64,000 nucleotides of DNA, taken from assembly GCA_964035575.1 (NCBI GenBank), contig OZ037851.1, positions 1,054,001-1,118,000 on the forward strand, in the 5' to 3' direction. The notes below the pieces were generated by a model, which saw only the letters and a list, made by a program, of their open reading frames with translations, made no database searches and was not told the DNA's origin. Both the position numbers and the translations under genes were made by a program. Position 1 is the first letter of the stretch, and each line of letters begins with the position of its first letter. Source of the DNA: Rhynchopus sp. YZ270_cl-10 (lineage: Eukaryota; Euglenozoa; Diplonemea; Diplonemida; Diplonemidae). This document shows positions 52,945 through 62,473 of the stretch, in pieces.

Positions 52945-53010
52945 GGGGAAGTGTAGTGGCTGTATTGTGATAATCCATCATATTACATAATACACATCAC
53001 AGTACAGCCT
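52945..53010 (+). repeat. Single arm related to the 16877 foldback
   Basis: GTAGTGGCTGTATTGTGATA, then ATCCATCATATTAC. The same words begin the foldback at 16868. Confidence 0.7.
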
Positions 53011-53311
53011 TAACGGAATGTTGCATGGTCACAAAAAAAAAATAAGAATAAAAAAATAAACGGAGTAGTATTGATTCTAAGACTACATTAAAAAGAAACA
53101 GTTTTTTTTAAACCGGTCATGCTGTTTGGGTTTGTTCTCTCTCCCGCGTCCTTTTTTGTTTATCCCCCCTTTTTTCTCCCTGACATATTTTTTCCTAGCA
53201 AAAAAAAAACAAAAAAACAAAAACAAAAAAACAAAACAAAAACAAAAAAACAATAGAAACAAAAAAAAAAAGGCCCTTTTTTTCTGTTTTTTCTAACTAA
53301 TTATACGAACA

Positions 53312-54093
53312 ATGGACATGGTGACAAAGCAGGCCTTAAAATTGGTAAGTTTTGTTGCTCCAGTTTCTCTGTTTTGAAGTCTTTTTTTGTCCACAAAAGC
53401 TACAAATTGCCTTTTTTTATCAAACAGATCAACCAAAACAACACAATGACCTCTGAAAACGTTGCGGAATTAGAGGCTTATGCGGCCAATCTCATTAGCC
53501 GCATTGAAAGCAAACAACGTTGTGCCGCAGCCCGCCTTGACTCTCTTCAAGCCGCGACCCATATTGGCGAAACACGCTACGGTCTTTGGCGTGCTGCCGA
53601 CGACGAGCCTGCAGCTATCACAACAGACCTTGAAACACCTACCGACGATGACATTGCTGCGTACACTGAAGTTTGTGCGGGGATTTTACAGAGACATGAG
53701 GAGCGGACGGAGGGGATTCAAGAAAATTTAAAAACTGCGCGGATTTTGAGCTGCGCAGAACGACTGGCACAACGGGAGGAAGAGAAAGCGGCAATACGAC
53801 GTGCGGCACGCGCTGTGGTACAACACGAGGCCGGCGTGCGATACGCCTTATGGCTACGTGAGGAGGGTTACGCCCGCCTCGTGCTCCGTGCCGCTGCTGT
53901 TGCCATATTAACCCTCGGCTGCACCCACGCCCTGCAAAGACAACACGACTACACCCTCCTCTCCAACGCCAAGCACCCCAGGATCACCCTCCCCAAAACC
54001 CTTCCCTCCTCTCCCAACAAAGCTGCCGCCTTGATGGAGGAGTGTCTTGAAGAGGAGCGGCTGGTGCGTGCATATCGGGGCTTCAAGACGTAA
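53312..54093 (+). CDS. Unknown protein, 232 aa (two exons)
   Basis: Exon 1 (53312-53344) encodes MDMVTKQALKL. An 83-nt intron, GTAAGT...CAAACAG, leads to exon 2 (53428-54093) in phase 0. An alternative is a single exon from ATG 53446. The protein is Ala/Glu/Arg-rich and mostly helical, with likely coiled-coil at residues 25-50 and 100-165 (ERLAQREEEKAAIRRAARAV). A short hydrophobic stretch (LVLRAAAVAILTLGC) near residue 180 might be a membrane segment. The tail is polar. No family recognised. The donor differs from the GTATG type seen elsewhere. Confidence 0.65.
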
Positions 54094-55108
54094 TGTTCGG
54101 GGTGTGAGGTGGGGAGGTGAGGCATGCTTTGATAACGAAGGCACTGAACAAAGCGGGTGGTGTCTGAAAATGTGCCCGAACCTCGGGGGGTGGGGTTGTG
54201 GGGCACTAAAAGGCGTATTGCGATGGACAGTAAAAAAGCATATCTCAACCGTGTTTGATGATCTGTTGATTGTCGTGTTCGTTTCCTGAAGTGGGAGGGT
54301 GGAGGGCGGGGGGGAATGTGCAAAGGATATTCCACGAAACAGAGATGGTGATGGCTTGCTCTTCTGTACTATTTGTGGTCTGATTTTGCTGATTGGTGAA
54401 GGTAGGGTTTTCACCGAACTCATTTTTGTACGAAAAAACAAACAGAGAACGTAATCGACAATATGAGCGTTTCCCCCCCGCTGGCAAAAGGGGGGAAAAA
54501 AAACACCTTTGCTGTGCCCCCATGGAGATTTCCATCTCACTGTAGGGTATGGTATCCGGGGCCTAATTTTTGGGCCCAGAGCGATTTTCTTGCTTATGTT
54601 CATGAAAAAGAAAAGCACTTTCCCTTATCGATCTCTTCAATGCTCATATGCACACAGCGTTTTAAGAGGGGTGTAGTACCCTTACAAAATAGAAGTGTTT
54701 TTGAGGGGAATGCAGTTGTGCTGCATTCTCTTGGATGGCCTCCACACCTACCTTACCCAATTACGCAATAGTTTTGAGGGGCAAACAACATCTACGTTGT
54801 GCTTTTGGCAGAGGTGTTTGGTTGTATCCAAGAGGTGGGTTTTGTGCATACCGTAAAAGGAACTATTCTGGGCCACCATTTTGGGACAGAAATATTCTGG
54901 GGCGGAACAAAACTGGGACACTTGGAGTTTTTTTTGGGGTGTCCCATTTTTGTTCCGGCCCAGAGTAATTCTTTGTACGGTATATTTGGCTGATGCGTCG
55001 CTTCGTTGATAAGGCCACGAATGGTGGCTTCCCCAGGATTGTAAGGTGGCATAAGTGGAGTATTTCAGTGTCAATATCTCACAGAGCAAGACACAAACAG
55101 CACACACC
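54094..55108. other. Intergenic region with one foldback
   Basis: No gene seen; holds the 54849 foldback. The last 20 bases before the next ATG include CAAACAG. Confidence 0.6.
54849..54982. repeat. 134-bp foldback, TACCGTA ends
   Basis: TACCGTAAAAGGAACTATTC, then TGGGCC; the right arm GGCCCAGAGTAATTCTTTGT, then ACGGTA. Inner arms AACAAAACTGGGACA/TGTCCCATTTTTGTT. Likely a MITE. Confidence 0.9.
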
Positions 55109-55989
55109 ATGCAGCTTGAGGATGTGATGAGAGATTCTGCAACAGGGGTCATGTCCAACGACCCGACTGTGCAGGGTGTGGTATGCCCCCTTCCCCTTCC
55201 ACCTCCTCGGGATTCTTGAAAAGACATTTTATGAAGTGCGCAGTTTAGTTCTTCTTTCCCGAGCGGTTGCGAACCGCCTCCGTTCTCGTACGGTGCGGAT
55301 CACTCACGTCCCACCCTTTGTTGGATCACGACTGAGCTGCGTTTTAGCACGTTTCAGCTACTCTTTTTTGGTGTGGGGAGAGACTTAAGGTTTGTATGGA
55401 CTATGAAACAATAGAAGAGTATTTTTGTTAGAACCTGACACAAATGGTGGTAATCTAAACGGCTTTTGATTTACGTATTCTAAGAGAACTGCAGGTTGGC
55501 AATGTATTGTGCAGCACTACTTGGCATACACATTCAATTTCATTGTCTTCAACAGGCGGTTCTTGACCCTAGTGGCCTTCTCCTGCACAGCCAGGCACGC
55601 AGCGGCTGTGAGAACATCGGTAGCGAAGAGGTGCTCAGCAGCCTCGCAACCACCTCTCTCCAGATCGCCCCAAACAGAGAGCCCGGCATTGTCACAATAG
55701 AGACAGAGACACGAAACATTTGCCTGCGAAAAGAGCAAGGTGTGGTCATTGGTCCCCCACCCCCCCTTTCCCACTGTTCACTACAAAAAAGGGTGAACTC
55801 CACTCTCGTTTTATTGACAAATTGTTGGAAGTAGTGTAGTTACCCAAAGCTCCGCTTTATCTTTTTTTTTTTGTATTCAACCTAAATAATTTACCCTACT
55901 TTAAGGTGTTTGTATTACAATTTATTTTGTTACCTACAGGACACACCGTGATTGTCGCACACGACACAACGAGAGAGGAGAGCCAATAA
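55109..55989 (+). CDS. LAMTOR5: LAMTOR5 (HBXIP)-like Ragulator subunit, three small exons
   Basis: Exons 55109-55180, 55556-55739 and 55940-55989 join in phase to 101 residues: MQLEDVMRDSATGVMSNDPT, VQGVAVLDPSGLLLHSQARS, then VLSSLATTSLQI and IVTIETETRNICLRKEQGHT, VIVAHDTTREESQ. This follows the LAMTOR5 roadblock fold throughout (in human: [36 protein letters not shown]). The known protein is part of Ragulator, which anchors Rag GTPases and mTORC1 at lysosomes. Donors are GTATGC and GTGTGG; acceptors ACAG. It is slightly longer than the 91-residue human protein. A D module lies in intron 1. If exon 2 were not spliced it would read into an unrelated tail. Confidence 0.7.
55258..55365 (+). repeat. 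Module D (full copy) inside intron 1 of the LAMTOR5-like gene
   Basis: CCCGAGCGGTTGCGAACCGC, CTCCGTTCTCGTACGGTGCG, ATCACTCACGTCCCACCCTT, then GAGCTGCGTTTTAGCACGTT. Confidence 0.9.
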
Positions 55990-56425
55990 GCGCCTCCAAC
56001 CCAATCATGTGCAATACATCCACACCTCTAGCCACACACACGCTGCATGCGATCGCACCGAGGGGTGGGGTGGGTGGCCACTTACCTCCTTTTGCCTTCT
56101 TTTGGCGGATGTGAAATCCTTTTGTAGGTTGCACTGTCTGGTGTGAGTCTGTTTTCCCCCCACCAGAATGGGACCCTCAGCAGTGCATTACATAAACGTG
56201 AAAAAAAACCCCCAACCACCCCCCTCCCCCTATACAGAACGAAGTCGAAAAAAGGCCACATATTTTTTCCCTTATCCCCAGGTCTCCTCTCCCCACCGTT
56301 CCCTTCTCCCTCCATTTCCAACAGATTTATTTTTTACCATCCCTTTTTTCCGTTTCTTTTCTCCTAGGTACACGAGAGGGATTTGTATTTCAAGCAAACG
56401 TTCTTTCGCATCGATTTGTGAAGAT
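55990..56425. other. Intergenic region upstream of the dioxygenase gene
   Basis: C/A-rich, no gene. A CTCCTAG acceptor-like site (56361-56367) is followed at once by a C-module end and then the ATG. Confidence 0.5.
56366..56396 (+). repeat. Module C, short 3'-end fragment
   Basis: AGGTACACGAGAGGGATTTG, then TATTTCAAG. It lies in the putative 5' UTR, 30 bases before the ATG. Confidence 0.8.
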
Positions 56426-57238
56426 ATGAGTTCTTCTTCCAATGCTCTTCCGGTTGTGTTTATCAACCATGGAGGTGGTCCCATGCCGTTGTTAGGAGAT
56501 AAAGGACATGCTGAACTGCTTGCAACGTGGGCAGAAGGCACACCCCTCTACAATGCTGTGCACGACAAACGTGTCAAGTCTGTTGTGATGATCTCCGCAC
56601 ACCATTCATCCACTGCATCTGACACTGTCCACATCCAATGTGACGGCCCCACCGCTGCTGGCAAAATGCTTTTCGATTACGGCGGATTCCCCCCAGAAGC
56701 TTACAAAGTCGTTCTCAAGAACCCTTCTGACATGGCACTCTCCAGCAGAATTGCCTCCCTTCTCAACGGCGCTTCGATCAAAGCAAAGAAAGAAAAACAG
56801 CGTGGTTACGATCATGGCTGTTTCGTTCCTCTTCTTGGTTTGAAGCTTCCTGAGGCGGTCAATGTTGTGCAGGTCTCGATCTGTGCGTCGTTCGATTTTG
56901 AATTTCATCGGAAGATGGGGGAAGCCTTGAGGCCACTGCGGGAGGAGGGGGTGTTGATTGTTGGTTCGGGGATGACGTCGCATAATATGAGAGCGTTCAG
57001 ACCCAGGGGTGGTGATGTGGTGGAACGGTCGGTCTCCTTCGACGTGGCCTTGGAGCGGCTTGTCAAAGCAAACCGTTTGCAAGACTGGGAAGCAGCTCCC
57101 GATGCGCGTTTCAACCACCCCCAAGAGGAGCACCTGGTCCCCCTCTTCGTCACATATGGTGCAGGTGGTACAAGCAACGTCGTAGTTGAGCGTATGACGC
57201 TAATGGGCTGCAGGTGTTCGAACTATATTTTCTATTAG
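56426..57238 (+). CDS. LigB/DODA-type extradiol ring-cleavage dioxygenase
   Basis: A 270-residue protein from ATG 56426. It opens VVFINHGGGPMPLLGDKGHA, the metal-binding His loop of the YgiD/DODA family, followed by VKSVVMISAHHSS (second conserved His patch). Residues around 125 read YDHGCFVPLLGLKLP, the family's catalytic YDHG motif, and later VLIVGSGMTSHNMR. The family uses a divalent metal to open catechol-type rings (DOPA or protocatechuate) with oxygen. The physiological substrate is unknown. The C-terminus (MGCRCSNYIFY) departs from the family's usual ending, so a small last exon may be missed. Probably cytosolic. Confidence 0.85.
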   Translation: MSSSSNALPVVFINHGGGPMPLLGDKGHAELLATWAEGTPLYNAVHDKRVKSVVMISAHHSSTASDTVHIQCDGPTAAGKMLFDYGGFPPEAYKVVLKNPSDMALSSRIASLLNGASIKAKKEKQRGYDHGCFVPLLGLKLPEAVNVVQVSICASFDFEFHRKMGEALRPLREEGVLIVGSGMTSHNMRAFRPRGGDVVERSVSFDVALERLVKANRLQDWEAAPDARFNHPQEEHLVPLFVTYGAGGTSNVVVERMTLMGCRCSNYIFY

Positions 57239-58230
57239 GCGGTGTGTGTGGTGTGCATAAATGCGTGTGCTCATGTTTTATTTTTTGTAAAAGAGGTTTT
57301 CATTTTGATTATGTTTCTTATTTTCCTATCCAAGGTCGGTATTTCGCGGAAATATGAGTGAAAATGGAAAAACTTTTCAAAAAAAAAAAAAAAACAAACA
57401 AACAAACAAACTTTGCTCGAAGTTGTATTACCGACTGCTTCTTGTCTATACGAACATAAATTTTCCTATCTACGGTCTAACTGGTGTGGATTTCGTCTGG
57501 GGGGTGTGTTTCTTCTTGTTCTAAGAAGATATTTGACGGTATTCATTATTGTTGTTGTGTTTTCTTCTTCTTTTTAGCTCTCTTTTGCGATATGGACTGC
57601 AACAGCTGTGGCTAACTCATGCTGTAGTAGTCTTCTCGTGTAGCTCGCGTTTTCGATTCGTCGCTTCGTGTTTCAAGACAAAGCAAAGTGCTTTATTGAC
57701 TGTTGCACAGCTGCATCCACTGTACCATGAAGTGACAAGCTGCCACACTCAAACCCACTATTTACCGTATTTTTCTCCGAAAATCTGGGGGAGCAGTGCA
57801 CCCCCTCCGTAGAGAAACCCTGATCTGTATCCCTCTTCACCCTGCGCAGGTGTTGCAGATGTCTCTTTGTCATGATAGCTGACGATAGTGGCAAAGATGT
57901 GTGTGTGCACAAGAAGGCACATCCGTTCTTACAAGGTTTCTTTGTACGAAGACAATGCAACGCTGAGGGAGGGGTGGACACGGAGGTACAAAATGCGTTA
58001 ATGTGTCACCCTGGCCCCTGCATCTTCCCCACCCCATTCCCGCACCCTGAAGTGCACTGCAGTGTATGTCCACCTCTTATCCTTATATGTTGCATGTGTT
58101 TCCCACGGGGTTTATCTCTTGAGGTGCGCTGGTAAAAAAAGAACGACCATTTGTTTACCTTTTATGTTCCCTTTTCTTACCCCTTTCTCCCTCCTTCACG
58201 CATCATCAGTTACACAAAAGAGCGGATAAA
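57239..58230. other. Intergenic region
   Basis: T- and A-rich to 57550, then mixed composition with no convincing gene. CTTCACGCATCATCAG before 58211 looks like an acceptor 20 bases before the next ATG. Confidence 0.5.
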
Positions 58231-59001
58231 ATGAAGTTGGTCAGGGGTGGGCATTTGTCGTACTGGCAGCGGCTCACCTTGCGTGTCAGGCCGCGCACGT
58301 TGACTGCTGTCGGGGCGGCGACATCATTTTTCGTGTGGTACCACTACAAACGGTACCAATGGATTGTGAGTGAGTGTGGAGGGCTATTTTCTCCGGACAC
58401 TACTCTGTCGGAACGGCCTGTTGAGCTGGCAGCGCGGAAGTATATGAAGTCCTTGGGGGAGGAACCTGGCATTGTTATCAGTATCTCAGGGACGAGACGG
58501 GCAAAGGACATTATAAACGAGTCTTTGACAGAACGGTTGGTAATGTATTTTCTGCACGGTTCTGGACGAAGCTTTGAAGGCGTGCAGCTTCCGCTAGATG
58601 CAGTCCTTAAGGAAGGCTGGGTAGTAGTGAACAAAGTGGACGGAACACAGATAGGACACACCGCGCGTGAGACACGGATTTTTATGACCAACCCTCAAGC
58701 ACCTTACCGCAGGATTGTGAGCACCCTCCCCGTCCCGACACACCCCGGACTGATCTGCAGAGTAACTGATATATACCCGTCCACATACACACCCAGTCAG
58801 TCTGAATACATGATGCACTACATCGCAAACCACAGGGCCTTCAACGAAACAATCCATATGCAGGTGGACAACGTACGGCCCAGCAGCTTCGTGATGCGGC
58901 TGGCCAGCGTTATACGAGCAAACCTACTGTTCAAAGAAGACCACAAAATTGCAGGAAATGCTGCACGCCATGAAGGGATCTTTGCGGTTTTTAAAAAATA
59001 A
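58231..59001 (+). CDS. Unknown membrane-anchored protein, 256 aa
   Basis: Single exon from ATG 58231. The N-terminus is basic (RLTLRVRPRTL) and is followed by a hydrophobic segment (TAVGAATSFFVWYHYKR, residues about 30-46), which together fit a signal anchor or mitochondrial inner-membrane anchor. The remainder is soluble and protein-like (EEPGIVISISGTRRAKDI; YFLHGSGRSFEGVQLPLDAV) with no family I recognise. It ends GIFAVFKK. The last two lysines could act as an ER retrieval signal if the topology fits; this is speculative. Confidence 0.7.
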   Translation: MKLVRGGHLSYWQRLTLRVRPRTLTAVGAATSFFVWYHYKRYQWIVSECGGLFSPDTTLSERPVELAARKYMKSLGEEPGIVISISGTRRAKDIINESLTERLVMYFLHGSGRSFEGVQLPLDAVLKEGWVVVNKVDGTQIGHTARETRIFMTNPQAPYRRIVSTLPVPTHPGLICRVTDIYPSTYTPSQSEYMMHYIANHRAFNETIHMQVDNVRPSSFVMRLASVIRANLLFKEDHKIAGNAARHEGIFAVFKK

Positions 59002-59125
59002 AGAAAACCCCCGCCCCCTCTCCCTCTCCCTCTCCCTCCCCCAACACCCACTCTGATGATGGGCATATAGAAACAAATGACATTCTTTTTTTCAAAGGTA
59101 ATTTCACCCCAATATTTTAACAGAA

Positions 59126-59740
59126 ATGGGGGATGTGGCGTGCCGTTTGATGCAGAGGGGGGACGCGAGGGCGGTGTCCTCCCTATTAAGTGCGATGCCG
59201 GTGTGCGAGAGGGCGACAGTGCAACGGGCAGTGGGGGAGTGGCGGGGGGGGAGCTGTGTGGCGGAGAGAGGTGGGGTGGTGGGTGGGGTGCTGGTGGCAC
59301 GGATGACACCGTCGCCTGAAGCGCCTCAAATGTGGTACATCGTGGCCGTGGCGGTCAAGGCTACATGGCGTGGTGAAGGAATCGGCACCCTTCTTCTCAA
59401 CACCTTCGACCAACTGGTCAACACTGCCAACCTCCCTACCACTCTCCACGTACAACCCTCCAACGAAGACGCCGTGCGACTCTACAAACGCTGCTCCTTT
59501 TCCACCTCTGGAGAGCCCATACCCAACTATTACCGTGGTGCAAGTGATTCAACCGCCATTTTGATGGAAAAGTTGCCAAAAAATGAAGCTAAAGAAGAAC
59601 CGAAGCGGAAGAGAGAAGAATCCCCACATCGCACTGAGAAGAGAAGGAGGAACGGAGAGGAATTGAAGGCAGAGGAAGAGGAAGAGGAGAAGGAGGAGGG
59701 CAAGGAAGAGGAGTGCGAGAACCGGGGGGAGAACGTCTAA
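59126..59740 (+). CDS. NAA50: GNAT N-acetyltransferase, NAA50-like, with charged tail
   Basis: A 204-residue protein. ATG 59126 follows directly after an acceptor-like TATTTTAACAG. The GNAT core reads MWYIVAVAVKATWRGEGIGT, with acetyl-CoA motif RGEGIG near residues 83-88, then LHVQPSNEDAVRLYKRCSF and NYYRGASDSTAILMEK. The HVQ.SNE..V.LY pattern and the NYY at the end are hallmarks of Naa50, which acetylates N-terminal Met and acts in sister-chromatid cohesion. A 60-residue Lys/Arg- then Glu-rich tail is added (PKRKREESPH; EEEEEEKEEG), with a possible nuclear signal. Substrate-loop residues differ, so the exact specificity is uncertain. Confidence 0.75.
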   Translation: MGDVACRLMQRGDARAVSSLLSAMPVCERATVQRAVGEWRGGSCVAERGGVVGGVLVARMTPSPEAPQMWYIVAVAVKATWRGEGIGTLLLNTFDQLVNTANLPTTLHVQPSNEDAVRLYKRCSFSTSGEPIPNYYRGASDSTAILMEKLPKNEAKEEPKRKREESPHRTEKRRRNGEELKAEEEEEEKEEGKEEECENRGENV

Positions 59741-61174
59741 AAATACCACCTTCTTTTCTTCGTTTGTGAATAAGGGAGAATGGGCGGGGATTTTTGCAAC
59801 CTAGGTGCACATCATAGGGCTGGTGGTTCCCTTGCAGCATCCAGCAGTAGAGGGGGAAGGGTAGGGGATGGGGTCATGCTCCCTTTGTCGTAGCTTCTGG
59901 GTCAAATGAACAAAATGTATCCCCCCTCTCTCTCCCAAAGCACAGTGTCGGACACGACACCATTTACTAGCGTTGCGAAGGTTCTTGGTGTACATCTGCT
60001 CGTGGGGCGCTCTTTGGGGTGACCATCCGTGGCGTGTTGCACTATGGCATGCAAAATGCATAGGTGGTATCATGGGTGCAGCGATGCGTGAGGGGGTGGG
60101 GGCACAGCGAAGAATAAGCCGGGTCCCCGGTCCCTGGGTCCCAGTCCTGGTCAAGGTTCCCGGTTCCGGTCCTGGTACCGGTACCGGGTCCCAGTCCAGC
60201 TGAGAATAACCGGGTCCCGGACCCCCGAGTCTTATTCTCTGCTGTGGTGGGGGGGGTGAGGGGTCTTCCGCCAAGGTGTCACTGTTGCTATGTGTAGGTC
60301 CATCTGAAGGGGGGGAGGGGGTGCGATCGCAGACGCATGTCGCACGGAGTCTTAACGACTCAGGTTGCGTTGTTGTGATCTCTGATCTCTACTAATGTGT
60401 CCGAAGTGCTCAGCGTGGGTATGTGGGAGGGGAACAGTGTCGTGTCACAGTGCTGTTGTTTGCGATGATGAACCAGCATGGCTGGCATCACCTCAAAGGC
60501 AGTAGGGTTTGCACGGTGATGATGAAGGAGGAAACTATACGGGAGTATTGTGCTGTCCAGTTCGTCGTGAGGGTAGGGGTTGGGTTGGGGTTGGGTCATG
60601 ATAAATGGTAAATCTATCGTCCAGTGGCCGGTGTCCTGCACGGCGCGTGGCGACAACAGTTCTCCGGTTTGACATTTATTGCAAACATGTTGTTTCACGC
60701 GCCCTGTACTTCGTTGCACGGTGCCTGTAGGTGGTAATGGCAGAAGCCCATTGCGTTCTTCTCTTTAGGGGCTGGTATCATTGATATAAACGCTGTGCAT
60801 AGGTTGTCCTAGAGCCCCGTCATTGAGAATGATGGCGAGCAGGAGAAACTGGGGTGGGAAAGAAGAGAGACACCGACTTTTTCTTCTCTTTGGGTCAGGG
60901 GGTGACCAAACGCTGCCTCGCCACTCACGGGGGGGATGAAGTGTACCATCTGTATCCTCCCGTTGGCTGGAGGGGTATGAATGACCATTCTGTTTTGTCC
61001 TCAGATGATCTAAGAACATCCATGCCAACCCCAGAGGGTGAGACCCGAGGGGTACTTTGATCCAGATGGCTGGCATCGTACACCAGCCAGAGTCAGAGGT
61101 GCACTATCAACTACCATTGTTTCATCCACATTTCAGAGCACACTCAATACCCCCCCTTTTCCCCCATCTTTACG
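59741..61174. other. Intergenic region, GC-richer island and a GGTCCC-rich foldback
   Basis: No gene recognised. G-rich with scattered short frames, like the islands at 24.4-27.6 kb. A foldback at 60111-60239 is listed separately. Near 61130 CACATTTCAG then a C-rich run lead to the next ATG. Confidence 0.55.
60111..60239. repeat. GGTCCC-rich foldback
   Basis: AGAATAAGCCGGGTCCCCGG begins it; the right end GGACCCCCGAGTCTTATTCT is partly complementary. The interior repeats GGTCCCAGTCC and GGTACCGGTACC. Confidence 0.7.
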
Positions 61175-62473
61175 ATGTCCGACAATAAGCATTTGGTAGT
61201 GCTCCAGGCCATGATGACCCCTGAATGGGTTAAGGCAAACGTTGCAGGGGAGGGTGCATACGAGGGTGCTGTGGTTGTCTCTGACTATGGCGGGCGGGGT
61301 GGGCTGTGCGGGGATATGTTCCTCTTGACCCTTGCTGACGCCACCCCACCACGCGAATACGTTGTGAAAACCTTCCAAGACGCAAGCCTCCCCAAATCCA
61401 CTGGTTTCGGCCTTGCCAGAGAAGGTCTTTTCCTGAAGCACTTTGTCCCTAACACACCGCTTCCATCAGAGTCTGTTGCGCTCATCATTGAAGCACTTCG
61501 CCCCTCAATGGCTGATGTGCTCTATGCCTCGGGAGATTTGACCACCGGAAAAAAGCTGTTGGTGATGTCAAAGTTGAAGGGCCACCTCTTTTCCGATCTG
61601 ATTGCGTATGACAAAGAAAACGGAACGAATGGGCATCCGGTGCACACCAGGGAGGAGGGTCCGGAGAAGGACGCTATTCGCGCAGCGTGCGGTGGGGTGA
61701 CGGAGAAGGATGGGATTGCGAAGGCGTTTACCTTTGCTGCCAGGCTGCACGCTGGGTTTTGGCGGAGAGAGGCAGTTGCGGGGGTGTGGGATTTTTTGCA
61801 TGCCAGGGAATGGGTTGGGCCACACAGAGCTGCCTCTGCACCGCAGCAATGGCAGAACTTCATGGACTCCGCCTCCACTGGATGGAAGAGCGCAAAGGAG
61901 AAGGGGTTTCCCGATCTGACAATCCCACCCCACTTTGCGGCCTGCATGGAGGCCTCTCTTGGAAAGATCTGCTATGACACTTATATGTCCTCACGTGTTG
62001 GAGAGGGTGACCATTGGACTCTTGTCCACGGAGACTTCCATCCCAGCAATGTCTTCTATTCTACAGCAGACAAGGCATCACCCATTAAGGTCTTTGACTT
62101 TGAAATGATTGGAGTGGGATCTGGTGCGCAAGAGTTGGGGCAGTTTTTGATCTCTCATTCTTGCCCGGCGAATAGGAGGAAATATGAAAAGGAGTTGGTC
62201 TGTGAGGTATACTACAATGAGTTTAAGGCCGTGCTTGCGAAGCGTGAACAGGATGAAAGCTGCGAAGGTGCCTTTGCAGGAACCGTTGTGCCCACCGTCG
62301 ACCAGGTCTGGGAGGAGTACAAACGGGGTGGGGTTGAACGCTGGGTCTGGTTCATCGCATTCCTTCTCCCACTCTGCCCGCCCAATATGAATCAATACTT
62401 CATCAACCAGGTTGCGGCCTTCATGGACGACCATATTACCGACCCCAGCTCTATGGGAATGCCAAGGGTATAG
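61175..62473 (+). CDS. Aminoglycoside-phosphotransferase/choline-kinase-like (EcKL/CHK-type) small-molecule kinase
   Basis: A 432-residue single-exon protein. The kinase-like fold is shown by YVVKTFQDA (nucleotide-binding Lys near residue 70), the catalytic loop LVHGDFHPSNVFYS near residue 286, and the metal motif KVFDFEMIGVGSGAQELGQF near residue 308. The HGDFHPSN then DFE order is that of the APH/CHK-kinase-like group, which phosphorylates small hydroxylated molecules (sterols, choline, others). Residues 140-165 form a loop of low conservation (ENGTNGHPVHTREEG). It has no targeting signal. The substrate is unknown. Confidence 0.8.
   Translation: MSDNKHLVVLQAMMTPEWVKANVAGEGAYEGAVVVSDYGGRGGLCGDMFLLTLADATPPREYVVKTFQDASLPKSTGFGLAREGLFLKHFVPNTPLPSESVALIIEALRPSMADVLYASGDLTTGKKLLVMSKLKGHLFSDLIAYDKENGTNGHPVHTREEGPEKDAIRAACGGVTEKDGIAKAFTFAARLHAGFWRREAVAGVWDFLHAREWVGPHRAASAPQQWQNFMDSASTGWKSAKEKGFPDLTIPPHFAACMEASLGKICYDTYMSSRVGEGDHWTLVHGDFHPSNVFYSTADKASPIKVFDFEMIGVGSGAQELGQFLISHSCPANRRKYEKELVCEVYYNEFKAVLAKREQDESCEGAFAGTVVPTVDQVWEEYKRGGVERWVWFIAFLLPLCPPNMNQYFINQVAAFMDDHITDPSSMGMPRV

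Larger units (their letters stand above)
48859..53311. other. 4.5-kb gene desert with modules A, C and E
   Basis: T-rich, no gene recognised. Besides listed modules, TTTTTTGTCTCACYCA words recur at 49315, 49373 and 49485 and flank the 38095 hairpin. GTGAGAGGCACATTCATCTT at 50992 recurs near 38648 (GCGAGAGGCACATTCATCTT). A coding-like frame at 52600-52725 (ERIAVIKIVNTEYLLHTLRT) is isolated. A run of AAAACAAAA lies at 53200-53270. Confidence 0.6.
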
